Source: Paenibacillus sp. OV219
Lineage (GTDB): Bacteria; Bacillota; Bacilli; Paenibacillales; Paenibacillaceae
Assembly (NCBI RefSeq): GCF_900110075.1
Contig: NZ_FOCJ01000010.1
Span: 124,001-188,000, forward strand
Direction of reading: 5' to 3'
Length of the DNA: 64,000 nucleotides
Position numbers and translations under genes: made by a program
Shown here: piece after piece, positions 37,074 to 46,479 of the stretch
How positions within the stretch are numbered: position 1 is the stretch's first letter
Layout: the number at the start of each line of letters is the position of its first letter
Notes under the pieces: generated by a model
The model's input: the letters and a program-made list of their open reading frames with translations, nothing else
What the model was told of the DNA's origin: nothing
The model's database searches: none

Positions 37074-37262
37074 TTGGATAAAATCCCGGTAAAAATTTTT
37101 TGCTCCCATTGTCGTGACTTTAAATGGATTACAGCAGATCCTCATCCGTATAAAAATATGGCTTCAAACAAATTTCCAGTATCCGTTTGTTTGGATTGTA
37201 AAGAAGACATCGAAAGGCAATTACAAGAGTACTTTGATCGTGATCAAGACATGTTTAGATAA
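37074..37262 (+). CDS. Small zinc-ribbon protein, probable target of the MerR regulator
   Basis: 62 residues from a TTG with AGGTG upstream. In-frame ATGs at 37014 and 37038 lie at or before the expected transcription start and are rejected. Two Cys-x2-Cys knuckles, IFCSHCRDF and SVCLDCKED, 26 residues apart, form a treble-clef or zinc-ribbon fold. The C-terminus is acidic. It could be a metallochaperone, a metal buffer or a redox-switch protein. I do not recognise a family. Confidence 0.65.
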   Translation: MDKIPVKIFCSHCRDFKWITADPHPYKNMASNKFPVSVCLDCKEDIERQLQEYFDRDQDMFR

Positions 37263-37290
37263 TCTCAGGTTTTCAGATAGGAATACAAAG

Positions 37291-37319
37291 AGGCAGCCTG
37301 CATGAAGGATGCCTTTTTG
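37291..37319 (+). terminator. Terminator of the zinc-ribbon gene
   Basis: Stem AGGCAGCCT/AGGATGCCT (one mismatch), followed by five T, 28 bases after the stop. Confidence 0.75.
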
Positions 37320-37430
37320 TATGGAGTGACAATTGATACATATATTGGTGAAGCATAATATTATATACAATTTAGTAAACGCAAATATGTTAATGGAGGT
37401 TGTCTAAAATCATCTTTGAGAATCCATCGG

Positions 37431-38210
37431 CTAATCGACGTCTAATAAATAACGGGCCGCCGGAGAAATTCGGTCATACGTGGTTTTTCGGATGTATTCT
37501 CGCATATTTTGCTGCTGTTCGAATTCTCGCGCTACATAATAAGGATGGATCGCACGTCTCGTCCGATCCGTATGGTTGACGGTTCCCCCATGCCACGTGT
37601 GCGAGTTCAACACGATTACCGAGCCGGCCGGAGCCGTGACCACAATTTCGTCAGAGTGGGGATCTTTCAAATTCATCATATAATCGGCTGGTTTTCCAGC
37701 CAGTTTATGTGTGCCCGGCACGACACGGGTAGCTCCGTTCTCAGTCGTGAAATCGTCCAGCATCCAGATCGATATGGCCACATGATTGGGTTCATTGTCC
37801 ATCCGACTGCCCCAATCCGCATGCAAATCCTGATGCCCGAATCCCGGAACAGCATCGCGGCCGTTCATGGCAGAGACCTTGAATTCGCGGCCAATTACGT
37901 GGTGAATGGCAGCCAGTATCTTGGGATGTGTATAGGTCCCGTCAAATACCTCCCCTTTATTCGCTAAATCCGACAGCCTACGGGTACCCTCCTCCTGGTG
38001 AACTTCCGTACCGGCTTTCGCCCCTTCCTGATCCATTAAGTATTCATACTGTTGTTGCAGCTTGCCCAACCACTCCGCATCGATCAACCGTTCGAACAAA
38101 ACATAACCTTTCTCGTCGAGCGAGCGCTTCTCCTCGTCCGTCAACGTCGATCCGTTAACGTCATAATAATGAAGAGCATCTTGGATATTGCTTATAGTCG
38201 CGTTTTTCAA
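37431..38210 (-). CDS. Phytanoyl-CoA dioxygenase (PhyH) family protein
   Basis: 259 residues from a TTG with GGAGG 8 bases upstream. Fe(II) triad: His130 and Asp132 in QDLHADWGS, His207 in NSHTWHGGTVNH, and Arg218/219 for 2-oxoglutarate. NGRDAVPGFGHQD and GATRVVPGTHKL are typical of small-molecule hydroxylases near ectoine hydroxylase and mitomycin-type PhyH. It is transcribed divergently, 130 bases away, from an AraC regulator with a cupin sensor, which probably switches it on in response to its substrate. Confidence 0.9.
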   Translation of the reverse strand: MKNATISNIQDALHYYDVNGSTLTDEEKRSLDEKGYVLFERLIDAEWLGKLQQQYEYLMDQEGAKAGTEVHQEEGTRRLSDLANKGEVFDGTYTHPKILAAIHHVIGREFKVSAMNGRDAVPGFGHQDLHADWGSRMDNEPNHVAISIWMLDDFTTENGATRVVPGTHKLAGKPADYMMNLKDPHSDEIVVTAPAGSVIVLNSHTWHGGTVNHTDRTRRAIHPYYVAREFEQQQNMREYIRKTTYDRISPAARYLLDVD

Positions 38211-38340
38211 TTCTTACGCCTCCGCTTCTTTCATTCTTAAACATTTGGTTTACTTAAATTGTAGCCCATGACGTAAAGTTGGATAATGTAGTATATTGAT
38301 TTTGAACTATTGTATATTGCTCGATCGGGGAGTGTGGGGA

Positions 38341-39195
38341 ATGTTCGATTCAATGTTTGCGGGCGGCGGCCGTCCAAGCTTGCGGTATGCCGGAGCCTTA
38401 GAGAAGCCCGTAGGGGAGCAATTCGTTAATCCGCTACATCACAATCCGGAGGAAGCAGAATTGATGCTGATTACTGAAGGCGAAGGTACGTTTATTTTTG
38501 ACGGACATCATTACTTCGCCGGACCCGGTACCATCATGCTTTACAATCAAGGACTCTGGCACGACGAGCGTTCTCATTCCCATCTTCCTTTTCGTACGCT
38601 GTATTTGGGCATAGCCGATCTCCAGCTATCCGGTCTGCCCCCGGGTTATTTTATTGCTCGCGATGAATCTCCGGTGATTTCGCTTGGCGAACATTATTTT
38701 TCCTTGGCGCAGCGTTTGCGAGAGTTGGTCGAGGCCAAGCGTTCGCGCGAAGCTGATTCCGATCTTCTGGCTGATCATCTATTGATGGTTTTTCTCGTCG
38801 AATTGGTTCGCATCATTCATCAACCTAAGTCTCCCGGCTTTCGCCCCGGCGCTATTGCTGCCTCACAAACGGTGCATCTCGCGAAGCGACTCATTCATGA
38901 GCGCTACATTCACGACATTACTTTGCATGAACTAGCGAGGCATGCACATGTAAGTCCATTTCATTTATGCCGCCTATTCAAGAGGGAAACAGGCCATACT
39001 CTTTTTCAATATATCACTCGATACCGAATGGAGGTTGCTGAACGGTACCTAACGACGACCGATGAAACCATTGCCACTATAGCGGGGTTGGTCGGTTACC
39101 AAAGCGAGACTTACTTTCAAAGTCTGTTTAAAAGATGCACGGGAACGTCACCTGGCCGGTATCGCGCGAAACTTAGGGAACACGTTCGTAAGTGA
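38341..39195 (+). CDS. AraC family transcriptional regulator with cupin sensor domain
   Basis: 284 residues from the ATG at 38341, after CGGGGAGTG. The N-terminal cupin (about 20-110) has HHNPEEAELMLITEGEGTF and YNQGLWHDERSHSHLPF. The C-terminal double helix-turn-helix (about 185-284) has LHELARHAHVSPFHLCRLFK and ATIAGLVGYQSETYFQSLFK with the closing TSPGRYR. It is divergent from the PhyH gene and is its likely activator. Confidence 0.92.
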   Translation: MFDSMFAGGGRPSLRYAGALEKPVGEQFVNPLHHNPEEAELMLITEGEGTFIFDGHHYFAGPGTIMLYNQGLWHDERSHSHLPFRTLYLGIADLQLSGLPPGYFIARDESPVISLGEHYFSLAQRLRELVEAKRSREADSDLLADHLLMVFLVELVRIIHQPKSPGFRPGAIAASQTVHLAKRLIHERYIHDITLHELARHAHVSPFHLCRLFKRETGHTLFQYITRYRMEVAERYLTTTDETIATIAGLVGYQSETYFQSLFKRCTGTSPGRYRAKLREHVRK

Positions 39196-39406
39196 CTAAT
39201 GCCCATGGCAGTAAGGCGAGAAATCGAAGAGATTCCGTGACGCGAAAGCGAAGAGGTGGCCGCGGTATTGCGGGAATGGGGGCGGGAAAAGAACGTGGAC
39301 TGTGACGCAAGCTCCCCCTGTAACCTTTTTCTCCTGCTCACCGTCTAGAGGGTGATTCTGGGTGAAATACTAACACCAGCCACTCTTAGAGGGGGTTCTC
39401 TTACCA

Positions 39407-41122
39407 ATGAACAATAAATTTAAACCAAAACATAAGCTGTTCGGCCTGCTGGCGGCGGCCCTGCTTACAACTTGCGCGGCGCAGGGGGCGGCGGCTCAGA
39501 CGGCGAGCAATACGAGCTATAGCACCGACACGATGCTGAGCTCGGAGAATAAAGTGCCTGGGGCGAAGCCGCTTTGGACGGCGGAGCTGGACAAGCCGAC
39601 GGCGGAGAACCGCGAGCAGCCAGCATTGGCGGTCGCAAATGGCAATCTCTATTACGTCGCGGGCGGCGTACTGCATGCGCGAAGTGCGAAGACCGGCAAA
39701 CAGCTCTGGACCTACGGTTCCAAGCTGAAGCCCGGCTCTGCTGTCGTAGTGAACGGCTCCATCTATGTTAGCGGACAGACCGACAACAGCATCTACCGCG
39801 TCGATGCTGCGGGCAAAGGCAAGCGTGTCTATCAGCTGGCGAAGGGCAGCACCTTGACCTCATTCTCTATTGATGGCACGACTTTGTATCTCTCGACTTG
39901 GACGGGGCTCAGCTCTGTGAATCTTACAACAGGTAAAGAGAACTGGCGCAGCACGCAAGTGAATTCGCCGAGCATTGAGCTGAAGGTCGGCAATAAATTG
40001 CTCATTCCTGCAGTGGAATCAGGTGCGATAACGGTAGGCACGCTCTATGCTATTGATTCCCAAACTGGCAGAACGATCTGGCGTCTAAGCGGGAGCCATT
40101 CGCAACTGCTGAAGGCTGAGGGGACGAAGCTGTACATGGTGGATGATTGGCCGAAGACTGATAGCAGCAAGTATGTATCAGATATCGACGTAATCGACGC
40201 GAATACAGGCAGCATCATTAGCAGCAAGTCGTTCGTCCCAATCAAAGAAGGACTCGACCCTCTAGGCCAATATCCGAATGATGTGACGATGGTCGGAGAT
40301 AATATCTACGTCTCAACGAGAGATAACGAGCTCTACCAATATCATTTCAATGCCGACCAAGCGACTGTCCGGCCTTCCGTATTGAATGACAACGGGCAGT
40401 GGATCTTTGGACCGTACAACGGCAAGCTATTCTATCTTAACAGCGACAACATCGGTATCCATGCGCGCAAGCTTGCCGATCAGACCGCCGTTTATTACGA
40501 AGGACTGGACAATCCGGCGAGCCAAGTCGATTTTATCAACTCCGGTATATTCGTCGGACAAACAGACGGCGAGGTCTACGCACTGAACGTCACTACAGGC
40601 AAAGCGCTGTTCCGCTATCAGACGCCCGCCCGCAGCTTCGGAGAGTTCCAAGTGTCAGGCAGCCAGCTGCTCGTGCAAGCGGAAGGCAAGCTATACGCGT
40701 TCGCGCTGCCTGCGGAACTGACAAAGCCGCTAAGTGTGAGCACCCCGGAGAGCGCGTACAAGAAAGCGGTAGCTACGCTAAGCCTTAATGGGAAGAACAA
40801 GCCGATCAATCCAAGCATGATGACGATCAATAATCGAATGCTTGTGCCGCTTCGGTTTCTCTCTGAGGAGCTCGGGGCAACAGGCACCTATGATGCAATA
40901 GCGAAACAAGCCGTAATTACACTTCGCGACCGTACCTTCACCATCAAAGCAGGTGTTCCATACGCGGAAACGGGCACGGGCAAGGAGCAAGTCGCGCTCG
41001 TCTCCCCGCCGGTCGTGCTGAACAATAGCTTATATCTTCCCATCAGCGACGCGGGCAGCCTGCTTGGCGTTAAAGTCGTATGGAACGGCGGGCCACGGAC
41101 CGTGGAAGTGACAACTGGATGA
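39407..41122 (+). CDS. Exported PQQ-like beta-propeller protein with copper amine oxidase N-type domain
   Basis: 571 residues, with AGAGGGGG 11 bases upstream. The signal peptide (LFGLLAAALLTTCAAQGAAA) is cleaved near residue 31. Residues about 50-445 hold repeated PQQ_2 blades (e.g. GNLYYVAGGVLHARSAKTGK, LYAIDSQTGRTIWRLSG, GEVYALNVTTGKALF). Residues about 460-571 form a copper-amine-oxidase-like N1 domain (NRMLVPLRFLSEELG, LYLPISDAGSLLGV), common in Paenibacillus wall proteins. It is a structural or binding protein rather than an enzyme. Its stop overlaps the lipoprotein gene. Confidence 0.9.
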   Translation: MNNKFKPKHKLFGLLAAALLTTCAAQGAAAQTASNTSYSTDTMLSSENKVPGAKPLWTAELDKPTAENREQPALAVANGNLYYVAGGVLHARSAKTGKQLWTYGSKLKPGSAVVVNGSIYVSGQTDNSIYRVDAAGKGKRVYQLAKGSTLTSFSIDGTTLYLSTWTGLSSVNLTTGKENWRSTQVNSPSIELKVGNKLLIPAVESGAITVGTLYAIDSQTGRTIWRLSGSHSQLLKAEGTKLYMVDDWPKTDSSKYVSDIDVIDANTGSIISSKSFVPIKEGLDPLGQYPNDVTMVGDNIYVSTRDNELYQYHFNADQATVRPSVLNDNGQWIFGPYNGKLFYLNSDNIGIHARKLADQTAVYYEGLDNPASQVDFINSGIFVGQTDGEVYALNVTTGKALFRYQTPARSFGEFQVSGSQLLVQAEGKLYAFALPAELTKPLSVSTPESAYKKAVATLSLNGKNKPINPSMMTINNRMLVPLRFLSEELGATGTYDAIAKQAVITLRDRTFTIKAGVPYAETGTGKEQVALVSPPVVLNNSLYLPISDAGSLLGVKVVWNGGPRTVEVTTG

Positions 41123-41580
41123 GCAGAAACAGGCTGTTTTTCGGTCTCATCCTGATCGCATTGACAGTAAGCGTAATACTGCCAGGATGCAGCAAAGTCA
41201 ACGAGAGGCACTTCACTTTAGCGGAAATTCAAGACATATTCGATCAGCAAGGCGTCCAATTGGTGCAAAAGGGTGACGATGCCGCGCCGAACTCTGTATT
41301 CGCGCAAGCCTCTAACGGAGTTGCGCCGAGCATCTATACAATTGGCAACGAGCAGCAAGACCCGTCCGTTTTTATATACATCTATCCATCGATGGCCGCT
41401 GCTTCGGACGGAGTAAATGCGTTTAATGACAAGACTGCTACTGCGGATTTGATCGCGAATAAGCGGTACCATTTTGCCAATGTCGTTCTGTTCTACATCA
41501 AGGGTGATCCGTCCTATGAGCAAGATATTGACCAGATGGTTTCCAGGCTCCGTGCGCAAAGAGTGAAGCGACCTGAGTAA
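41119..41580 (+). CDS. Putative lipoprotein of unknown function
   Basis: 153 residues. The ATG overlaps the previous stop as ATGA, indicating translational coupling. The signal sequence ends in a lipobox-like ILPGC (Cys at about 24), followed by SKVNERHFTLAEIQDIFDQQ. The mature part (about 130 residues) has SVFIYIYPSMAAASDGVNAF and FANVVLFYIKGDP and looks like a small alpha/beta domain. The pairing with the beta-propeller protein suggests a shared envelope role. Confidence 0.82.
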   Translation: MSRNRLFFGLILIALTVSVILPGCSKVNERHFTLAEIQDIFDQQGVQLVQKGDDAAPNSVFAQASNGVAPSIYTIGNEQQDPSVFIYIYPSMAAASDGVNAFNDKTATADLIANKRYHFANVVLFYIKGDPSYEQDIDQMVSRLRAQRVKRPE

Positions 41581-41620
41581 TGCAGCATGTATGGAAACGA
41601 GTAGCGATTAAGTGTTCAGG

Positions 41621-41650
41621 CTCCGGCGAGCAACAAGCCGGAGTTTTTTT
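41621..41650 (+). terminator. Rho-independent terminator of the propeller/lipoprotein operon
   Basis: Stem CTCCGGC/GCCGGAG with a 9-base loop, then seven T. Confidence 0.9.
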
Positions 41651-41778
41651 GTGGACGGGAATCCACCTCCATCAGACCGTTTTCCCTCACGAATGTAAAA
41701 ATACCGCTTGTATAATAGAGTGAGCAACCTATATCCATAACCATAACCATGAATTGTTGTCCAAGGAGTGAAATTGAG

Positions 41779-42618
41779 ATGAACCCCAGCCATACCTCGC
41801 TGCTGATGATTGAGAAGGCGTCGCTTCATATGCTGGCGCATGATCTCCATCGGTGTACCGAGCTGCGGCATGTCAATCGTAAGCTTCCCCATTATATTGT
41901 GTCATATATCAAAACAGGCTCGTGCAGGCTTCGTATCGGAGGCAAGGATTATAACGCCCGCCAAGGCGATGTCGTGTTCATTCCGCCGCATGAAGTGCAT
42001 GACCATGTGAAAGATTCGGGTGAGCTGACGGAGTTTTTGTGGTGGCATTTTACGCTGGAGATTGCTGAATGTATGGATGCGCTGCAGGCATTTCGATTCC
42101 CGGTCTGCTTCCAGCTGCCGAAGCCAGAGGCGTTCGAGGCGGTATTCCATGAATATCGGCGCTTCGCCGAAGGCCCTCTGTCCATCTCAGACAGCCTAAT
42201 GAAGAAGGCAAAGGCACATGAGCTCGTTGCCATTCTCGTCGATGCGGTGATCCATCACCCGGCGGTGCAGCTAAAGTCGGATCATTCGGAGCCTTTCGTG
42301 GTGATGCTGTCCGAGCTGCTCGACAATCCGGACCGCCGGATCGACCTTGCTGACCTCGGCAAGCGCTATTACATGCACCCGACGTATATTGCGGAGCGGT
42401 TCAAGAAGCTGTTCGGCATTACCCCAACCAAGCTGCAGTTGTCGCTGCGCCTGCGCAAGGCGAAGCAGCTGCTCGAGACGGAGAGCAAACCAATTGCAGA
42501 AATTGCTCGGATGACGGGCTATGAGGATATCGACGATTTCTCCCGTTTCTTCAAGAGCAAGACTGGACTGTCTCCGTTAAAATATCGCAGCGCCCTGCTT
42601 GGATCCACAAGGGGCTAA
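41779..42618 (+). CDS. AraC family transcriptional regulator
   Basis: 279 residues. The ATG at 41779 has AAGGAGTG upstream; an in-frame ATG 30 bases earlier has none. The N-terminal cupin is LPHYIVSYIKTGSCRLRIGG, with DVVFIPPHEVHDH. The C-terminal tandem helix-turn-helix is DLGKRYYMHPTYIAERFKKL and EIARMTGYEDIDDFSRFFKS, ending SPLKYR. It directly precedes the rhamnosidase gene in the same direction (57-base gap) and is the likely regulator of rhamnoside use. Confidence 0.92.
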   Translation: MNPSHTSLLMIEKASLHMLAHDLHRCTELRHVNRKLPHYIVSYIKTGSCRLRIGGKDYNARQGDVVFIPPHEVHDHVKDSGELTEFLWWHFTLEIAECMDALQAFRFPVCFQLPKPEAFEAVFHEYRRFAEGPLSISDSLMKKAKAHELVAILVDAVIHHPAVQLKSDHSEPFVVMLSELLDNPDRRIDLADLGKRYYMHPTYIAERFKKLFGITPTKLQLSLRLRKAKQLLETESKPIAEIARMTGYEDIDDFSRFFKSKTGLSPLKYRSALLGSTRG

Positions 42619-42675
42619 CACGAACAGGCGCAGCAAAAGACACTACCACTAATCGTTAAAGGTGCGTGCACAATT

Positions 42676-45504
42676 GTGAATCAGAATACAACGCTAATTA
42701 CAGCCAAACCAGCTGCTGCACAGGCTATTTGGTTTGACGAGAGCGGGCAGGGGCGCAACTTGTATGCGCGGTTCCGGCTAACGCTCGATCTGTCAGAGAA
42801 GCCGTCGCAAGCGCTGCTGCATCTGTTCGCAGATACGACTTATCAGCTTTATGTAAATGGGGAATATGTACAAACAGGTTCGGTTCGTTTCGACCCGCGC
42901 CACCCGGTTTATGATACGCATGATCTCAGTGAACTGCTAACAGAAGGCCGCAACGTGATTGCCGTTCAGGTCAATTATGTCGGACACAAAACGTTTATTA
43001 CGATGCTGTCGCAAGCAGGCTTCACCGCTTGGGGAGAAGTAACGCTTGCGAGCGGCGAACGGATGGAACTGACAACAGGCGTCGCGGACTGGAAAGCGGC
43101 AGCCGTACCGGCTTATCGATATGCGGCCAAATCAAGCTTGTTCCTGAAGGCGGCGGATCACTACGATCAGCGCCTTGAGGAGATCGGCTGGAGCGGGAGC
43201 GAGTTCGACGACAGCAGTTGGCGGCGTGGTGTGGCGCTTGCGAATCAAGCGGCATGGGGCGAGCCGGAGGAGCGCAATATCCCGTTCATGTCGGGCGAAC
43301 AGGTGCAGATTGAGAAGGTTCTGCATCTGCTGCCGCTTGCGCAGCGCGAGCAGATTCATGCATTCAGTGTGCCGATGCCGCATGTGAACGAGATTCATAT
43401 GCCGGATCAGACAAGCCGGTTCATGACGGTGAAGTCGTGGATTTACGCGCCAACTGCGATGGACATTACGATCGGACTGTTCTATCAGAATACGTGGATC
43501 AATGGTGAGCCTGTCGCCAAAGGTCTCTATGCCGATGACATGAGCATGCGTCTAAACCATCGGGTTAGCTTACGTGAAGGCTGGAACGAATATTTTGTTA
43601 AAAATGATTCACTTCAAGATATGTTCCACCACTATTTTGCATTGCCTAACGACCGAGGGTTAGTCGTCTCAGCGGACCGGAGCCCGGATTCGAACGTGAA
43701 GTTCCATCGCTCGTCTGTCGTCTCGGAGGATCTGTTCCAAGCAGCGCTTAGCAGTAAGGCGCTCCCTTATTCAGCAGAAGATACGCTCGCAGAAATCGGT
43801 GGCTGGATTGACGTCACAGCGGAGGAACAGGGCGAAAGCCCGACAATGTCGACCGGCTGGGAATCGTATGGCCATGCATTCGAGGCAATAACCGTAGAGG
43901 GACTCAGCGATCGCGAGTTCAAGCTGAAGGACTACCCAGAAGGCTTCTCACTGCTGCTCGATCTTGGTTTAACACGACTCGTTCAACCGCGCATTGTGCT
44001 CGAAGGTGCAGGCGGAGCTACGGTGGATCTTACCTATGGTGAGCACCTCAATGCCGACGGCAAGCATCTGCGCCACTATCACTGGTACGGTCTTGGCGAC
44101 CGCGCGTATGCGGATGAGCGGCAGTCGGTGCTCGATTGGCGGCTGACGCAGCCAAGAGGCTTCCGCTATGTGCAGCTTACGGTTCGGGGACCGAAGCAGG
44201 ACGTGAAGCTGAAGGCGATTGAGCTTCGCTCGGCAAGCTATCCAGTGGAGACGAAAGGTGCGTTCCGCTGCTCCGATCCCTTGCTTGAGCAAATATGGGA
44301 GATGGGCGTCCGCACCGAAGCGGTCAACATGGAGGATGCGTACACCGACTGCGTAACGCGCGAACGCGGACAATACATCCGCGATACGATCATTCAGTAC
44401 CACAACAACCTTGCCGTCTTCGGCGATCATGCGCTTATGCGACGCAGCCTGCAATTGATGGGGCAGTCGCCGGATGCAACCGGCAAGTTCAGAGCGGTTT
44501 ATCCGAATACGGGAGATTATACGATCTCGGACTTTGCGCTTAATGCGCTCGAAGGGTTCTGGGCGTACTATGCGCAGACCGGAGATGCCTCGCTTATTGA
44601 GACGTATTGGGATGTGATGCAGCATAATCTCGCATGGTTCCATGAGCTGGCGGACGAGCGCGAAGACATGCTGCTCGACGCGGAATGGGACGTAAAGCGC
44701 GGCATAGTGGCGCATTACGGCGGCTTCCACGGCGACCTTGCCATTGTGAAAGGCTACATGGACATTACTGGCATTCACTGCGTGTTCAGCTGCACGTATC
44801 TGATTGCGCTACGCAGCGCGGCGAAGCTGGCTGACGCTATCGGACGTGAGGCTGACCTCAAGGAGTTGAACCGCCGCATTATCATTGTCGAGCGCTCTAT
44901 TCGCGAGACGTTCTGGAATGAAGAGCTCGGCTGCTACAGCGACAATGAGAAGACGACGACGCACTCGGCACATGCGAGCTTGTTCGCTGCCCGCGCAGGC
45001 GTACTCACCGAAGAGCAGCTGGAACCGGTTCGCCGCCATGTCGCACGCGAGCTGAAATCGCTGTTCGTGAACGGATATGGACCGGAAGACGGCGTGAAAG
45101 TGTCGCCAAGCTTCTCGTTCTATATTTTCGAAGGACTTTATGCGATTGGCTTGACGGAGACGGCGGAGACGATGATGCGCCAAGGCTGGGGCTGGTTCCT
45201 GCAGAAGGGATTGAAGCAGACGCCGGAGTATTATGATCTTGGACAGAGCTTGTGCCACGCTTGGTCGTCCTGCCCGACGTACTTTATGTCGCGACATGTA
45301 CTTGGTGTTCAGCTGCCAGAGATTGACCTCAAGCCTGACGAAGTTGTGATTGATGTGCAAGCAGCAGGAATAACATCGGCCGAAGGCGCTGTTCCGCACG
45401 CGCTTGGCCTTATTGAAGTGAAATGGCATCTTGATGAGGACAGCGTGCGAGTGTTTGACTATATTCGAGTGCCGGAAGGATTAACGGTGCGAATCGTTCG
45501 CTAA
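42676..45504 (+). CDS. Alpha-L-rhamnosidase (GH78)
   Basis: 942 residues from a GTG with AAAGGTG upstream; no signal peptide, so cytoplasmic. The N-terminal carbohydrate-binding beta domain (LYVNGEYVQTGSVRFDPRHP) precedes further beta domains and an (alpha/alpha)6 barrel. The catalytic region has EDAYTDCVTRERGQYIRDTI, corresponding to the acidic DCxxRE signature of GH78, and a second acidic residue in LLDAEWDVKRG. The C-terminal beta domain ends in IRVPEGLTVRIVR. It releases L-rhamnose from glycosides or oligosaccharides taken up by the cell. The upstream AraC gene and downstream ChbG-type deacetylase suggest a small glycan-degrading operon. Confidence 0.9.
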   Translation: MNQNTTLITAKPAAAQAIWFDESGQGRNLYARFRLTLDLSEKPSQALLHLFADTTYQLYVNGEYVQTGSVRFDPRHPVYDTHDLSELLTEGRNVIAVQVNYVGHKTFITMLSQAGFTAWGEVTLASGERMELTTGVADWKAAAVPAYRYAAKSSLFLKAADHYDQRLEEIGWSGSEFDDSSWRRGVALANQAAWGEPEERNIPFMSGEQVQIEKVLHLLPLAQREQIHAFSVPMPHVNEIHMPDQTSRFMTVKSWIYAPTAMDITIGLFYQNTWINGEPVAKGLYADDMSMRLNHRVSLREGWNEYFVKNDSLQDMFHHYFALPNDRGLVVSADRSPDSNVKFHRSSVVSEDLFQAALSSKALPYSAEDTLAEIGGWIDVTAEEQGESPTMSTGWESYGHAFEAITVEGLSDREFKLKDYPEGFSLLLDLGLTRLVQPRIVLEGAGGATVDLTYGEHLNADGKHLRHYHWYGLGDRAYADERQSVLDWRLTQPRGFRYVQLTVRGPKQDVKLKAIELRSASYPVETKGAFRCSDPLLEQIWEMGVRTEAVNMEDAYTDCVTRERGQYIRDTIIQYHNNLAVFGDHALMRRSLQLMGQSPDATGKFRAVYPNTGDYTISDFALNALEGFWAYYAQTGDASLIETYWDVMQHNLAWFHELADEREDMLLDAEWDVKRGIVAHYGGFHGDLAIVKGYMDITGIHCVFSCTYLIALRSAAKLADAIGREADLKELNRRIIIVERSIRETFWNEELGCYSDNEKTTTHSAHASLFAARAGVLTEEQLEPVRRHVARELKSLFVNGYGPEDGVKVSPSFSFYIFEGLYAIGLTETAETMMRQGWGWFLQKGLKQTPEYYDLGQSLCHAWSSCPTYFMSRHVLGVQLPEIDLKPDEVVIDVQAAGITSAEGAVPHALGLIEVKWHLDEDSVRVFDYIRVPEGLTVRIVR

Positions 45505-45533
45505 GTTAAATGTGAAGGAGCTGAAGGCTACCG

Positions 45534-46328
45534 ATGACGATGATGAATGAACAACAGATTCGGCTCATTACGCGAGCCGATGATGCGGGTAGTGCCCGTA
45601 CGGCTGACCGCGCCATTCTGGATGCGATCGAGGGCGGCATCGTCCGCAATGTGTCGTTGATGGCGGTTGGCCCGACAATCGAGCATGCCGCCGACCTACT
45701 CGCCGGACGCCGAGACGTATGCTTCGGCATTCACGGGACGCTGAACGCGGAGTGGACCGATGTCCGCTGGGGACCGATTCTTGGTGCGGCGAAGGTGCCG
45801 TCATTAGTCGAGCCGGATACGGGCATGTTTACGCCGACGCCGGCGCATTTTCTGAATCGTCCTCCGGCCACCCAGGAAGTGATGGCGGAGCTGCAAGCAC
45901 AGCTGGACCGGCTTCGCAGCCTTGGCTTCCACATCAGCTACGCCGATTCGCATATGGTGTTCGAATGGGCGATTCCGCAAATCGCCGAGCCGTTCGACCG
46001 TTGGTGCGAGCGCGAAGGCATCCGCAATTACCGTCGCTACAGTAAGCCTCTACCCGAAGCGGCTGACGGCGCGGACAAGCTGAGCAATCCAGTGGAGGCG
46101 CTCATTACACGCCTTACACATGCGGAGCTAGGCCAATATCTCATTGTCGGCCATCCAGGCTATGATGAGGCGGATATGCGGGCATTCGGCAATGCCGATT
46201 ACAAGAGCGAGCAGGTCGTTGCCGACCGGATCAACGAGCGTCTCATGTTCACGCGCGAGGATGTGCTTGCTTGTGTGAAGGAGCGGGGCATCGTTCCGAT
46301 CCGATACGACGAGGCAGCAGAGTTATAA
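45534..46328 (+). CDS. ChbG/HpnK family deacetylase (YdjC-type)
   Basis: 264 residues, with AAGGAG and GAAGG ahead of the ATG. Metal site of the YdjC fold: the Asp pair in ITRADDAGSA, His in CFGIHGTLNAEW and His in SYADSHMVFEW. The C-terminal EDVLACVKERGIVPIRYDEA is the usual end. Family members deacetylate short chito- or lipid-linked amino sugars. Together with the rhamnosidase 29 bases upstream it probably trims an imported acetylated oligosaccharide. Confidence 0.9.
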   Translation: MTMMNEQQIRLITRADDAGSARTADRAILDAIEGGIVRNVSLMAVGPTIEHAADLLAGRRDVCFGIHGTLNAEWTDVRWGPILGAAKVPSLVEPDTGMFTPTPAHFLNRPPATQEVMAELQAQLDRLRSLGFHISYADSHMVFEWAIPQIAEPFDRWCEREGIRNYRRYSKPLPEAADGADKLSNPVEALITRLTHAELGQYLIVGHPGYDEADMRAFGNADYKSEQVVADRINERLMFTREDVLACVKERGIVPIRYDEAAEL

Positions 46329-46479
46329 TAATAGTTACAAGCGGACAACTAGACCGATCCATTCGGCCCAGGGCGTCCGTTTTGTTGCTTGATGGAAGGA
46401 TATTGTCGCTAGGGACCCGAATAGTGCAACCTATCCGTTTCACACGAACACGAAACTTCTTTGGGAAAGAGGTTATCCT

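Noticed and set aside
39200-39345. Short coding-like stretch after the AraC gene (reads MAVRREIEEIP, stop, RESEEVAAVLREWG)
   Set aside because: Interrupted by a stop, no recognisable homology and only about 45 codons. Possibly a relic but not supported.
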